62,747 nucleotides of DNA from Azotobacter beijerinckii (GTDB lineage Bacteria > Pseudomonadota > Gammaproteobacteria > Pseudomonadales > Pseudomonadaceae). The position numbers and the translations under genes are program-made. Below, piece by piece: positions 26,979 to 34,394 of this stretch; the first letter of the stretch is position 1; every line of letters begins with the position of its first letter. The stretch is from NCBI RefSeq assembly GCF_900110885.1, contig NZ_FOFJ01000022.1, positions 1-62,747 on the forward strand. The letters are read 5' to 3'. The notes under the pieces are model-generated. The model saw only the letters and a program-made list of their open reading frames with translations, did not search any database and was not told where the DNA came from.

Positions 26979-28318
26979 TAATGCTGCTGCGAAAGCCCCA
27001 ACCGCTGCCCTCGTCCAAGCTGCTGCTGTTGATCCTGCTTCTGCTTGCGCTCTTGTTCCTGCTTGCGCAGTTGGGCCTGCTGACGACGCCGCGCCTCCAG
27101 CGTCTCATCGAACTCCGAAGCAAGCCCAGGCTCATCGGCCCGCAGCTTCCTGGTGGCCAACTCTTCAATTTTAGACGAATGGATGCCCATTCCGTCCCGA
27201 ATCTCCTGGACGGCCTCAAGCCGACCCTGCAAGGTCTGTAGGCGGGCCTGCTGCTGCATTTGCTGGGCCTGACAGGCTGCCTTTGTGCTTGGCAGAGAGA
27301 AAAAGCCGGGCTGGCTTGCGCGAGTCTGCTGTAATCGTGCCTGTTGCTGGTCGATCAGCGCTTCTAAGCGGTCCTCGATGCGCTCAACCTGGTCATGCTT
27401 GGCCTGGACATATGCCTGGAGCGATTCTTGATAGGTTTGCTCTACAGGCGCCGCCTCTAGGATGGTTTGCTGCTGTTGCTCTAGCTCAAGGGCGCCTTGA
27501 TAAAGGCTCTCTCCGACACCGCTTACCCCTTGTTGCGTGCTTCTCGCCGTCGCTTGAGTTCGGCTCGCATCCAGGTGCTCGACGCCTGCATGTCTTGCCG
27601 CAGCAATTCGATCTCGGATGGCGTCAACGGACGCGGCAGCTTTGAGGTGTCCGGCTTCGCCTTGAGTGAGTCTTTCGATGCCATAACCGAAACTCTCCTT
27701 CCAAAAGATATTCATGGCCTGGCCGTATTTCTCTTCAATCGCGGCCAGCATCTTCGGCTTCACAGCCATATCGACGGCTCCCTGGTGGGCCGTCATCACG
27801 GAGGCTGCCAGGACGTTGCCGCCTCGATTCTCGACATAGCCTCGGAGCGAGGCTAACGTGCCCCCCATAGTCAACGTGTCGTCCACAATAAGGTACTTCT
27901 GTTCCGCCTCAACCTCACCGATGAAAGAGGGGTTGAACGCCAGGCGATGGTCGGCACCGGAGCCTGTACGATTAACCTTCTCTTTCTGGACAATGCCAGT
28001 CTCGACTTCGAGGCCAAGACGGTCGGCCAGAACCTCAGCGAAGGCTAGGGGAATCTTGTTGTTGCCAGATGCTTCCGTCGCCAGAACCGGAAGGATGCGT
28101 GGCGTCTCGTTGCCGATCAGCTCCTTAATTTGGCTAATCGTGTCGTCGCTCACAAGGCGGTCAACCAGATTCAAGGCGGCTTCCATGTCGCCCTGCTTTG
28201 CAGCTTGATATTCCGGCTCCTTCGCCAAAATGCCTAAGTCACCATTCCGTATGACCTTGGGGAAATCTCCCCAAGCCGCTCGCTCCGCTTGGCTCAGCTT
28301 GCTCAAGGTAGCCTCCAT
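26975..28318 (-). CDS. kfrC: KfrC-position protein: phosphoribosyltransferase domain plus coiled coil
   Basis: A 447-residue protein in two parts. Residues about 20-230 form a type I phosphoribosyltransferase-like domain with a PRPP-binding loop, YLIVDDTLTMGGTLASLRGY, near residue 142 and a PVLATEASGNNKIP strand before it. The remainder is glutamine-rich and helical, almost certainly coiled coil, ending QRLGLSQQHY. By order (kfrA, kfrB, then this gene) it stands where kfrC stands in IncP-1 plasmids. The start at 28318 lies 20 bp after kfrB and next to a KorB operator. The stop codon and last Tyr come from the IS630-type insertion; the original protein ended QQH. Kfr proteins are linked to partition and stable inheritance; why a phosphoribosyltransferase fold is present is not known to me. 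Confidence 0.7.
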   Translation of the reverse strand: MEATLSKLSQAERAAWGDFPKVIRNGDLGILAKEPEYQAAKQGDMEAALNLVDRLVSDDTISQIKELIGNETPRILPVLATEASGNNKIPLAFAEVLADRLGLEVETGIVQKEKVNRTGSGADHRLAFNPSFIGEVEAEQKYLIVDDTLTMGGTLASLRGYVENRGGNVLAASVMTAHQGAVDMAVKPKMLAAIEEKYGQAMNIFWKESFGYGIERLTQGEAGHLKAAASVDAIRDRIAAARHAGVEHLDASRTQATARSTQQGVSGVGESLYQGALELEQQQQTILEAAPVEQTYQESLQAYVQAKHDQVERIEDRLEALIDQQQARLQQTRASQPGFFSLPSTKAACQAQQMQQQARLQTLQGRLEAVQEIRDGMGIHSSKIEELATRKLRADEPGLASEFDETLEARRRQQAQLRKQEQERKQKQDQQQQLGRGQRLGLSQQHY

Positions 28319-28319
28319 T

Positions 28320-28332
28320 TTTAGCCGCTAAA
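28320..28332. promoter_or_regulatory. KorB operator between kfrB and kfrC
   Basis: A perfect TTTAGCCGCTAAA placed directly upstream of the kfrC ATG (28318). Confidence 0.85.
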
Positions 28333-28338
28333 ATTAGG

Positions 28339-28701
28339 TCATCGTTTCAGCCCCCTTCCCTGCTGGAGAGACGTGGCGGCTGTCTCAGCTTTGCCTTGCT
28401 GGTTGTACGATACCGTTATTGCAGACCCTATTTCAGGCACTTTATCGAAATCTGAGCGGCTATGCTTGACGATATTCATCCCAACTTTTTGGTATACTTT
28501 ATCCTTGTCCGCATGAATCAATTGTCCGCTATAGCTCTGGTTTTTATCGGCAGATAACGAAGAGTGAAGATTATAAATTCCCGGCTTGATTCCATTCGCC
28601 TTCCCCGCTACTTCATTACTTGCCGCATCAAAAGAGACAGAGCCAGGCGGGGTCGTCTGAACGATCCGCTGTCCATTCATGACCACAAGGCGCTGCTTCA
28701 T
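28339..28701 (-). CDS. kfrB: KfrB-domain protein
   Basis: A 120-residue protein whose C-terminal half carries the KfrB signature: YSGQLIHADKDKVYQKVGMN, IVKHSRSDFDKVPEIGSAI and a closing ITVSYNQQGKAE strand. In IncP-1 plasmids kfrB lies behind kfrA and works with KfrA/KfrC in plasmid stability. Here it is 190 bp downstream of kfrA. The intergenic stretch 28702-28891 is AT-rich and holds GCTAAATTTTAGC at 28756-28768, a KorB-like half-site pair in swapped order. Confidence 0.8.
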   Translation of the reverse strand: MKQRLVVMNGQRIVQTTPPGSVSFDAASNEVAGKANGIKPGIYNLHSSLSADKNQSYSGQLIHADKDKVYQKVGMNIVKHSRSDFDKVPEIGSAITVSYNQQGKAETAATSLQQGRGLKR

Positions 28702-28891
28702 TGTCCCCCCCCAAATTATTGTAAAAAAACGGGTGAATGCTAAAAAACTAGCACTGCTAAATTTTAGCGCAGTACCCTTGTTTTATCAGTCTTGATTACT
28801 GTCTTTTGCTACTCTTTTCTCTGATTTTACAGGCTTTTTTGCGTCGTCCATTAGAGTTCACTACTGCCGAAAACGAATTCTGGGACAACCC

Positions 28892-29836
28892 CTACTTTTC
28901 CTCTCCCTTCCTGGCGGTGCTCGGCTTGATCTCAGGCTTCAACGCGGCCAGCAGGGCGTCATTCTGCGCTCTGAGAGTGTCCCGTTCGCCACGCATCCGG
29001 GCGGCCTCCTCGCGGGCGCTGGTTGCGTCCTCGCTCCTGGCCTGAGCCTTCGCCAGTTCGGCCCGTAGCTGGTCGGCGTCCTGGTGTGCCCGGTCAAGCT
29101 CTGTGCGCAGCTCGACGGCCCGGCGCTCGATCTCGCCGGCTTTAGCTTCGGCGCGTTCGGCTCGAGCATTCGCCTGGGCCAGCTCGGAGCGTAGGGCAGC
29201 CTGCTCCTGTTCGGCCCGCTGTGCGGCCTCCTGGTGTTTCTTGGCAGCAGCGGCGGCATCGGCCCGCACCTGCTTCAGCTCGGCTGTGTGCTGCTCGCTG
29301 GCTGTCCGGGTGGCCTGCTCGGTTGCGGCCAGGCGCTCCCGGACCTGGGCCAGCTCGACAGCCTGGCTCTGGCGTTGCGCAAGAACCTCTGTCAGCCGCT
29401 CCTGGGTCGCCGCCAGTTCCGCCTTTACGTCGTCCAGCTGCTGTTCCAGGTCCTCGACCGTTTGCGCCGCGTCGGCCAGCTCCCGTTCGGCTTGCTCGCG
29501 CTGCTCGCCGGCAGCTCTGACCACCTCACCCACGCGCCGTTCGGCTGCCTTTACGGCCTTGTCGTTCAACTCGACTGCCAGGGCCGCTAGTCGCTCGGTC
29601 AGCGCCTTGGAGACGGTCACCAGTTCCTCGGCCACCTCCACCGGCAGTTCAGCCACCGGCTCGGCCTCGGCGACGGACGAGCGGGCCAGGTGCTCATCCC
29701 AGACCTGTTTCAGCCGGTTGGGGTTGCCGCCGCCGACCTTCTGCCGCAGGGCGAAGCCGGTGACGTTGCGGCCGGCGGCCTGCAGGGCTTCGCCGGCCTG
29801 GATGATCTCTTCGGGGGTGTATTCAGCGGGACGCAC
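28892..29836 (-). CDS. kfrA: KfrA, DNA-binding alpha-helical partition-associated protein
   Basis: A 314-residue protein with an N-terminal KfrA DNA-binding domain (YTPEEIIQAGEALQAAGRNV then ALRQKVGGGNPNRLKQVW) and a long alanine/glutamate/arginine-rich coiled coil over residues 90-300. KfrA in RK2 is an autorepressor that forms long filaments and aids stable inheritance. I choose the GTG start at 29836 (Val-Arg-Pro-Ala-Glu) because GGAGA stands 8-13 bases upstream; a longer upstream reading would run through an AT-rich repeat. It heads a leftward kfrA-kfrB-kfrC group. Confidence 0.85.
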   Translation of the reverse strand: MRPAEYTPEEIIQAGEALQAAGRNVTGFALRQKVGGGNPNRLKQVWDEHLARSSVAEAEPVAELPVEVAEELVTVSKALTERLAALAVELNDKAVKAAERRVGEVVRAAGEQREQAERELADAAQTVEDLEQQLDDVKAELAATQERLTEVLAQRQSQAVELAQVRERLAATEQATRTASEQHTAELKQVRADAAAAAKKHQEAAQRAEQEQAALRSELAQANARAERAEAKAGEIERRAVELRTELDRAHQDADQLRAELAKAQARSEDATSAREEAARMRGERDTLRAQNDALLAALKPEIKPSTARKGEEK

Positions 29837-29877
29837 GGGATCAATCTCCAATCTTTTGTTGAGGTTGATTCCATTAT

Positions 29878-29917
29878 ACAAACTAACTAACAAACAAATA
29901 AACAAATAAACAAATAT
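29878..29917. repeat. Tetranucleotide-like AAAC/AAAT repeat upstream of kfrA
   Basis: About ten units of a 4-base repeat (CAAA, CTAA, TAAA types; the clearest part is AAACAAATAAACAAAT) lie 41-81 bp upstream of the kfrA GTG. It is in the place of the kfrA operator/promoter and may be the target of KfrA autorepression. Confidence 0.8.
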
Positions 29918-29961
29918 CGAAAACGGTGGGGAAATTAGTGGATAGTTCTGATTTCGTAGGC

Positions 29962-29988
29962 AAAAAAAGCCCGCAATCAAGCGGGGGG
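29962..29988 (-). terminator. Intrinsic terminator of the korA-incC-korB transcript
   Basis: On the minus strand CCCGC-TTGATT-GCGGG is followed by CTTTTTTT. It lies 80 bp beyond the korB stop. A second hairpin, GATGCC...GGCATC at about 30003-30025, lies between. Confidence 0.85.
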
Positions 29989-30067
29989 GTTGCCAACCTC
30001 TGAGATGCCCGGCGCACCAGGCATCTTTTGAACGATTAAGCCCGCCTATCAGCGGCTGCCGAGTGGG

Positions 30068-31105
30068 TTACGCCTCGATCAAGGCCACCAGCGTGACTTT
30101 GGCCAAGTCGTCCTCGAACTCTTCACCGTCATCGTCGTATTTCAGCCACGCGAATCCGGTCGCAGAAGGGCGCTTGTTCAACAGAAGCCTCGCCGGCCGA
30201 CCGTTGTGTTGGACCTGGACGATGGCCTTTTTGAGCTTGGTCGGGTTTTCCTCTTTGGGCTTGGTAGGTGGTGCCTCTTCCTCTTCCTCGCCGGCATTTA
30301 TATCGCGGTCATCAACGCCAGTCCGCTCGCGAGCCTCTCTCAGTGTCTGCTCGGCCAGGCTCTCGTCGTCCTCCTGTTGCCTTTTGTCGTCCAGGAACTC
30401 ACGAAGCAGCTTTACCGAACCTCGGGTGATTTCCTGGCTCTCGTCTTCCAGCCATTCCGAAATCTCGTCGGGAGACTTCTTGTAAAGCATCACCAACTCG
30501 TTGATGACCGTAACATCATTCACTCGGCCAAAATTGAAAGCCTCGGCAATTGGATCGGGCAGGTCCAGCAATGTGGCGTGTTGCGTAACAAAAGCGGCTG
30601 ACTTGCCCATTTCCCTGGCAATTTCAGCCTTCTTCTTGCCCGCCGCCAGTTCGCTGCCGATGAAGTCTGCAAGCTCGCGAGCGGTATTCCCCTCGCGATG
30701 TAGGTTTTCAACAACCTGGTCAGAGCGTTTGTAGTTATTGTCAATCCACCCTGGAATTGTGCTCTTTCCGGCCATTTTGGAGGCCCGAAAGCGCCGGGCA
30801 CCGTGGTTAATGAGGTAACGGCCAGGTGAATCAGGGTTCTCCCGTACTGAAATAGGGGTCTTCACACCTCGCAAGCGAATCGTAGCTGCCAGCTCTTCCA
30901 GGATCTCTGTCCTAAAACCGGGATTATTTTCTTTTCGCGGCTGTTTGGGGTCCTCATCAATCAGCATCATGTCGAGCATCAGCGGGTCGCCATTGCTCAC
31001 AGAGGCCTCTGGAGCGTTCAGCAGGCCCGACAGGTCGCCCAGGCTATCCAGCCCCATCCCGGCCGGCCTCTGCTTGTCCTGGCCCTTATCGGTGGCGGTC
31101 ATCAT
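30068..31105 (-). CDS. korB: KorB, ParB-family partition protein and global repressor
   Basis: A 345-residue ParB homologue. It has the GLDSLGDLSGLL start region, the ParB box with INHGARRFRASKMAG (CTPase/ParB-N fold), a helix-turn-helix KAEIAREMGKSAAFVTQHATLL, an acidic linker (EEEEEAPPTKPKEE) and the C-terminal SH3-like dimer domain ending EEFEDDLAKVTLVALIEA. It binds TTTAGCSGCTAAA operators and both partitions the plasmid with IncC and represses many backbone promoters. At least eight perfect sites are found in this window. The ATG at 31105 overlaps the incC stop (ATGA). Confidence 0.96.
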   Translation of the reverse strand: MMTATDKGQDKQRPAGMGLDSLGDLSGLLNAPEASVSNGDPLMLDMMLIDEDPKQPRKENNPGFRTEILEELAATIRLRGVKTPISVRENPDSPGRYLINHGARRFRASKMAGKSTIPGWIDNNYKRSDQVVENLHREGNTARELADFIGSELAAGKKKAEIAREMGKSAAFVTQHATLLDLPDPIAEAFNFGRVNDVTVINELVMLYKKSPDEISEWLEDESQEITRGSVKLLREFLDDKRQQEDDESLAEQTLREARERTGVDDRDINAGEEEEEAPPTKPKEENPTKLKKAIVQVQHNGRPARLLLNKRPSATGFAWLKYDDDGEEFEDDLAKVTLVALIEA

Positions 31106-32190
31106 GCGATCTCCATTTTCTCGTAAACGTACTGGGCCAATGCCCGAACCTCTTTCGCAGCCTTGCGGGCGGCGGTTTTCTTGATCTGCCACACTGGCAC
31201 ACCATTCGCCAGGGCATCGGCGATGCTACTGCGCAGACCGATGGTCGCGGGGATCATCAGTTGCGGATAGGCGGCTTGCAGTTTGTCCAGGTGTTCTTTA
31301 TGCCGGGGATTGCGGCCATCCACTTTGCTGGGAACCATGCCCAGGAAGATCAAGCCAGGGTTGGCCTTGCGCATGTTTGCTATGGCTGCGTTCATTTTTT
31401 TGATGCCCTGGATGCTGTACACTTCCAGCTCAATTGGAGACAGAACGTAGTCGGCTGCATAGAGCGCAGCCGCCAGGCAGTTGCCGAGCGATGGCGGAGT
31501 GTCGATCAGGCAAAGATCAAAGCCCTGCAAGGCCAGTAGCCGGATTGCCTCTTTGAAATGCGTTCCAGCTTCGGCCAGGCTCGTCTTCTCCATGTCGGCC
31601 AGACCAGCATCAGAAGCGATCAGAACAAGCCGAGCGGCATCTTCTTGACCCTCCTCACCGGCAATCTCGGCCCAAGGCGTCGAAGATACGTCCTTGAACA
31701 TGGCGCTAGCAGTCAGGCTCGACTGGTACGCTTGCAAGGAATATGAGGCGTTGCCCTGCGTATCTAGGTCGATTACCGCGACCTTCTTACCACGCTCAAG
31801 CGCATCGAGCGCCAAGTGAACCAGCGTAGAGGTTTTCCCTACCCCGCCCTTCTGCTGGGCAACAACCGTTGTCTTCATGCTTTCGATTCCCTCTTCTCGG
31901 CGAACTCCCTCGCCCATTTCTTTACGATGAAAGCCTGGTGTTTGGGCAGCAGCACCGTCAGCCGCTCGCACCCCGGAGGCACCGACTCCTCGTGCGCTGC
32001 CCAAACCCGACTGACGGCCTGAGACACCGCACCCTTGGTCAACCCCAGGGATTGCACGAACTCCGCTTGAGGCTTGCCCTGAACTAAAACACCCCTCGCT
32101 ATCTCCACTGTTTGAGGGCCAACGTCCAGCCCCGATAAGACTGCTTGAAACTGGGCCTCCGTGAGCCGTTTTTTCATTGATTGCACCCAT
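31102..32190 (-). CDS. incC: IncC, ParA-family partition ATPase (long form)
   Basis: A 362-residue protein. The short form starts at 31878 (258 residues): MKTTVVAQQKGGVGKTSTLV gives the deviant Walker A of ParA, and VIDLDTQGNASYSL and LCLIDTPPSLGN the other ATPase motifs. The long form adds about 104 low-complexity residues starting MGAINEKTAHGGPV, read through the korA gene in another frame, exactly as RK2 IncC1/IncC2. IncC drives KorB-plasmid segregation and strengthens KorB repression. Both starts have overlaps: long form 13 bp before korA, short form at the korA stop. Confidence 0.95.
   Translation of the reverse strand: MGAINEKTAHGGPVSSSLIGAGRWPSNSGDSEGCFSSGQASSGVRAIPGVDQGCGVSGRQSGLGSARGVGASGVRAADGAAAQTPGFHRKEMGEGVRREEGIESMKTTVVAQQKGGVGKTSTLVHLALDALERGKKVAVIDLDTQGNASYSLQAYQSSLTASAMFKDVSSTPWAEIAGEEGQEDAARLVLIASDAGLADMEKTSLAEAGTHFKEAIRLLALQGFDLCLIDTPPSLGNCLAAALYAADYVLSPIELEVYSIQGIKKMNAAIANMRKANPGLIFLGMVPSKVDGRNPRHKEHLDKLQAAYPQLMIPATIGLRSSIADALANGVPVWQIKKTAARKAAKEVRALAQYVYEKMEIA
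31875..32177 (-). CDS. korA: KorA (TrfB), transcriptional repressor
   Basis: A 100-residue repressor, RK2 size 101, encoded inside the 5' part of the long incC frame. It has the helix-turn-helix QAEFVQSLGLTKGAVSQAVSRV and the C-terminal dimerisation domain TVLLPKHQAFIVKKWAREF. It binds GTTTAGCTAAAC, found at 32252-32263 (its own promoter) and 37644-37655 (trfA promoter). The stop overlaps the short incC start (ATGA), so korA-incC2 is coupled. Confidence 0.96.
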   Translation of the reverse strand: MKKRLTEAQFQAVLSGLDVGPQTVEIARGVLVQGKPQAEFVQSLGLTKGAVSQAVSRVWAAHEESVPPGCERLTVLLPKHQAFIVKKWAREFAEKRESKA

Positions 32191-32251
32191 GTCCCTTGCT
32201 CCGCGACTGGATTGAACAATGGCGGTGACAGCCGCCAACCAATAACGCGAA

Positions 32252-32297
32252 GTTTAGCTAAACAAAATATTTTTAGTCAAGAACTTTAGCCGCTAAA
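32252..32297 (-). promoter_or_regulatory. korA-incC-korB promoter with KorA and KorB operators
   Basis: Reading leftward: KorB operator TTTAGCGGCTAAA (32285-32297), -35 TTGACT (32275-32280), an 18-bp spacer and -10 TAAACT inside the KorA operator GTTTAGCTAAAC (32252-32263). The layout equals the RK2 korA promoter and recurs at trfA here. Confidence 0.9.
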
Positions 32298-32316
32298 GTT
32301 TTGCGCCAAGCAGCAA

Positions 32317-32338
32317 AAGCCCGCTTTCAGCGGGCCTT
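32317..32338 (-). terminator. Intrinsic terminator after kleE
   Basis: On the minus strand GGCCCGC-TGAAA-GCGGGCTTTTG; lies 57 bp past the kleE stop and separates the kle and korA transcripts. Confidence 0.8.
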
Positions 32339-32394
32339 GATTGTTATGCGCCGAGCATTCTTTTGATGAGATTATGTTGCTTCATGTAAGGCCT

Positions 32395-32721
32395 TCAAAG
32401 CCCTTTGGGCTTGTAGGCTGACACGAAATAGGTAAGAGCCGTTAAACCTGCAAAGTGGGTCAGAAAAATCCAGCCAGCATTACCGCCTGGTGTATCCCAG
32501 TGGTAAGCCATTAAGACGAGGCATATGAAAACGTCTATCGAGATAACCCACTTGAGGATTGGCCACAGTAGGACGGTGAAGATCCAGATACCTCGCCATA
32601 GGGAAGCCAAGCCTCGCTTTAACAACCCAGGCTTTACCTCAGCCTTTGGAATAACCATCTTCGCCGCTGGCTCGACCTTCGGGGGTTCTTTCGCGCCCGG
32701 AAAATTGATGATACGTGTCAT
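32395..32721 (-). CDS. kleE: KleE, small membrane protein
   Basis: A 108-residue protein: start MTRIINFPGAKEPPK, a proline/lysine linker, then two predicted transmembrane helices (IWIFTVLLWPILKWVISIDV and FLTHFAGLTALTYFVS) and the conserved end SAYKPKGL. This is the KleE pattern of IncP-1 plasmids. Its role is unknown; the kle genes are part of the KorA/KorC-controlled maintenance region. It follows kleA by a 310-bp gap with one tiny open frame. Confidence 0.88.
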   Translation of the reverse strand: MTRIINFPGAKEPPKVEPAAKMVIPKAEVKPGLLKRGLASLWRGIWIFTVLLWPILKWVISIDVFICLVLMAYHWDTPGGNAGWIFLTHFAGLTALTYFVSAYKPKGL

Positions 32722-32859
32722 GCTTGACCCCTTTACTCAGTTGCATTTCAATAAAATGCTACAGGTGACTGCTCCGCAAAGCCTGGGCCTTTGCGTGACA
32801 GCGCAGGGGCCAAGCGCCCCGGATCGCTCCGGGGCGTTCTCCCTACTCCGGTTCCACCT

Positions 32860-32928
32860 CTACGATGACGCTACTCTCGAATCCATACCTTTCTGAACTT
32901 GATGAGCGGGAACTGTCTTGCTTTCCAT
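32860..32928 (-). CDS. Tiny open frame with a kle/klc-type leader
   Basis: A 22-codon frame (MESKTVPAHQVQKGMDSR...) begins after a leader, GGTCATTACCGGAGAAGATC, that is nearly the same as the leaders of kleA and klcA in this window. Such conservation suggests that the leader and start are functional, or that this is the remnant of a lost kle gene. A GC-rich hairpin (GCCCCGG...CCGGGGC at 32816-32837) follows. Coding is uncertain. Confidence 0.35.
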   Translation of the reverse strand: MESKTVPAHQVQKGMDSRVASS

Positions 32929-32984
32929 CGGATCTTCTCCGGTAATGACCTTTTTCTCTATATCGTAGATAGCCATTAACGAAA

Positions 32985-33017
32985 ACACCCTGCGAAAGCA
33001 TAGCCCTCGCAGGGTGT
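32985..33017. terminator. Hairpin downstream of kleA
   Basis: ACACCCTGCGA and TCGCAGGGTGT form an 11-bp perfect stem with an 11-base loop, 15 bp past the kleA stop. No clear T-tract on the minus strand, so it may attenuate rather than end transcription. Confidence 0.6.
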
Positions 33018-33031
33018 GGGGTTAACCCGGC

Positions 33032-33244
33032 TCAGTGCCGGGATTTCTCTAAGATCGAAGCTCGTTCTGCTGCTACCCTACTATCCGTCTCTTTGCGCAG
33101 CAGCTTGGAAAATTCGTCTACTGGCATTAGTGCCAGGTGGTTGCCCTTGCCCGGTATACCTAGCTCATCCGCAACTTGGTGAATCGTCCCGCCTGCCCAA
33201 CCAAAGGCTTTACAAGCCAGCGAAAGATTCGTCATCGTTTTCAT
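33032..33244 (-). CDS. kleA: KleA-like small protein
   Basis: A 70-residue protein with MKTMTNLSLACKAFGWAGGT followed by IHQVADELGIPG, the motif of the KleA/KleC family of IncP-1 plasmids (in RK2 kleA and kleC arose by duplication). Function unknown. It starts at 33244 behind the GGAGAGCATTCG leader; an upstream open reading stretch is promoter, not protein. Whether it is closest to kleA or kleC cannot be settled by eye. Confidence 0.7.
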   Translation of the reverse strand: MKTMTNLSLACKAFGWAGGTIHQVADELGIPGKGNHLALMPVDEFSKLLRKETDSRVAAERASILEKSRH

Positions 33245-33316
33245 CGAATGCTCTCCGGTAATGACCTGGACGAAGTGTCCGGCCTCGGAAAGAATATTGG
33301 GACAAAATACCCTAAT
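33241..33316 (-). promoter_or_regulatory. Leader/promoter repeat of kleA with KorC-type palindrome
   Basis: A 76-bp segment nearly identical to 34817-34892 in front of klcA. It includes start codon, ribosome site CCGGAGAGCAT, and at 33296-33316 the imperfect palindrome ATTGGGACA-AAA-TACCCTAAT. Upstream (33328-33357) stand a near-KorA site GTTTAGCTAAAA and a KorB operator. Confidence 0.8.
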
Positions 33317-33344
33317 GAACAAGGACTGTTTAGCTAAAAAATAT

Positions 33345-33357
33345 TTTAGCCGCTAAA
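33345..33357. promoter_or_regulatory. KorB operator at the korC-like stop, upstream of kleA
   Basis: A perfect TTTAGCCGCTAAA; it overlaps the stop codon of the korC-like gene and, with the near-KorA site at 33328-33339, forms the upstream control region of kle. Confidence 0.85.
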
Positions 33358-33637
33358 TTTTAGCCCGACTCCAGATACACCCTAAGCCAGCTTCGTGACA
33401 CAGAAGCGCCCAGGCGGCATAAGGGATTGGCGTGTACCCCCCCGTCCAGCGCCGCAAAGTTCGGTCGCCCTGCTCACCTAGTCCGAGAAAGCGTGCTGCC
33501 ATCTTTCCGCTGTATTGTGATATCCCTTTTCGGGCGGCGATGATTCGCAGAAGTTCCCGAACCTCATCTGAGGTCGGCTGTTGCCAGCCATCATCAGCAG
33601 GTCGCAGGCACTCAAACCGAATATTTACTTCCACCAC
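33353..33637 (-). CDS. KorC-position helix-turn-helix protein
   Basis: A 94-residue protein with GTG start (33637), preceded by GGGGAATAAGTG. It contains KMAARFLGLGEQGDRTLRRW followed by TGGYTPIPYAAWALL, a helix-turn-helix of the type that recognises short palindromes. It sits between klcB and kleA, which is the korC position in RK2 (KorC represses the klc and kle operons). The repeated palindromes in front of both klcA and kleA would be suitable targets. I do not recognise enough sequence identity to name it korC with certainty. Confidence 0.6.
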   Translation of the reverse strand: MVEVNIRFECLRPADDGWQQPTSDEVRELLRIIAARKGISQYSGKMAARFLGLGEQGDRTLRRWTGGYTPIPYAAWALLCHEAGLGCIWSRAKI

Positions 33638-33744
33638 TTATTCCCCATTCAAAGGCTGGAGTATGCACTTTGGATCGGGAACTACAAGTTGCACAAGAAG
33701 AGAGGCTTGGGGTGCAAGCCTCTCCGCATTGTCTTCCGGCATGG

Positions 33745-34341
33745 CTACTTCTTCCTCTTAGAGTTGATCTTAGCTTGGGCCGCTTCGGCCCACTTTCTGA
33801 CAATGAACGCCTGGTGAGCCGGCAGCGTCACGTCCACTATTTCATAACCAGCCGGAATCTCAGTTGCGGCCTTGCTTACCTTCGCGGCCTTTTTCGTGGA
33901 TTCCAGCTCCGCATCCAGGCTGGCCAGCTTTTCTTCTAGGCTCTCAATGAGGCTGCGCGAGTAAGTGACGTGCGAATCAGCCAACCATAGGGCACAGCGC
34001 AGCGCCTTTACAGCCCGTTCTGTTGCAGTGTTTCCTGGAAAGCCTTGAATCGTGAGGTCATAGTCTGAGATCGCCTCAAGCCCTTGGGTGCGTATCTCGT
34101 CATAGCGTAGGCACCGCTCGGCCAGTGTCCGCTGCTGCGCCTTCAATCCTGCCGCCAGCTTCGCCCGTAGCTTTTTCGGGTCGGTCGGAGGCTTCTTGCG
34201 AACAAACAAGTCATTCCAAATGATTTGCCCCGGTTCACGTTTCCCGGTTTGTTCTGAGGGGGGAAACTCTGCCAACAACCCCGCTATAGCTTCCAATCCT
34301 ACGCCGGCTCGGATCGCATCCGCGTCTTCTTTCATACCCAT
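33745..34341 (-). CDS. klcB: KlcB-like protein with KorA-type C-terminus
   Basis: A 198-residue protein directly after klcA. The ATG at 34341 follows GGAGG with good spacing. The central part is helical (EKLASLDAELESTKKAAKV). The last 30 residues, VTLPAHQAFIVRKWAEAAQA and a lysine-rich tail, match the dimerisation domain of KorA and of TrbA in this window. KlcB of RK2 shares that property and is longer, so this may be a short version. It may be a regulator or hetero-oligomerise with KorA or TrbA; function is unknown. Confidence 0.7.
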   Translation of the reverse strand: MGMKEDADAIRAGVGLEAIAGLLAEFPPSEQTGKREPGQIIWNDLFVRKKPPTDPKKLRAKLAAGLKAQQRTLAERCLRYDEIRTQGLEAISDYDLTIQGFPGNTATERAVKALRCALWLADSHVTYSRSLIESLEEKLASLDAELESTKKAAKVSKAATEIPAGYEIVDVTLPAHQAFIVRKWAEAAQAKINSKRKK

Positions 34342-34394
34342 ACAGTGATCCTCCAGACAGACCCCGGCCATTCGGCCAGGGCCTGGGCCGACTG

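Noticed and set aside
26056..27174. Plus-strand open frame crossing the IS630 right end
   Set aside because: Crosses an insertion boundary and lies opposite the transposase and kfrC; no domain.
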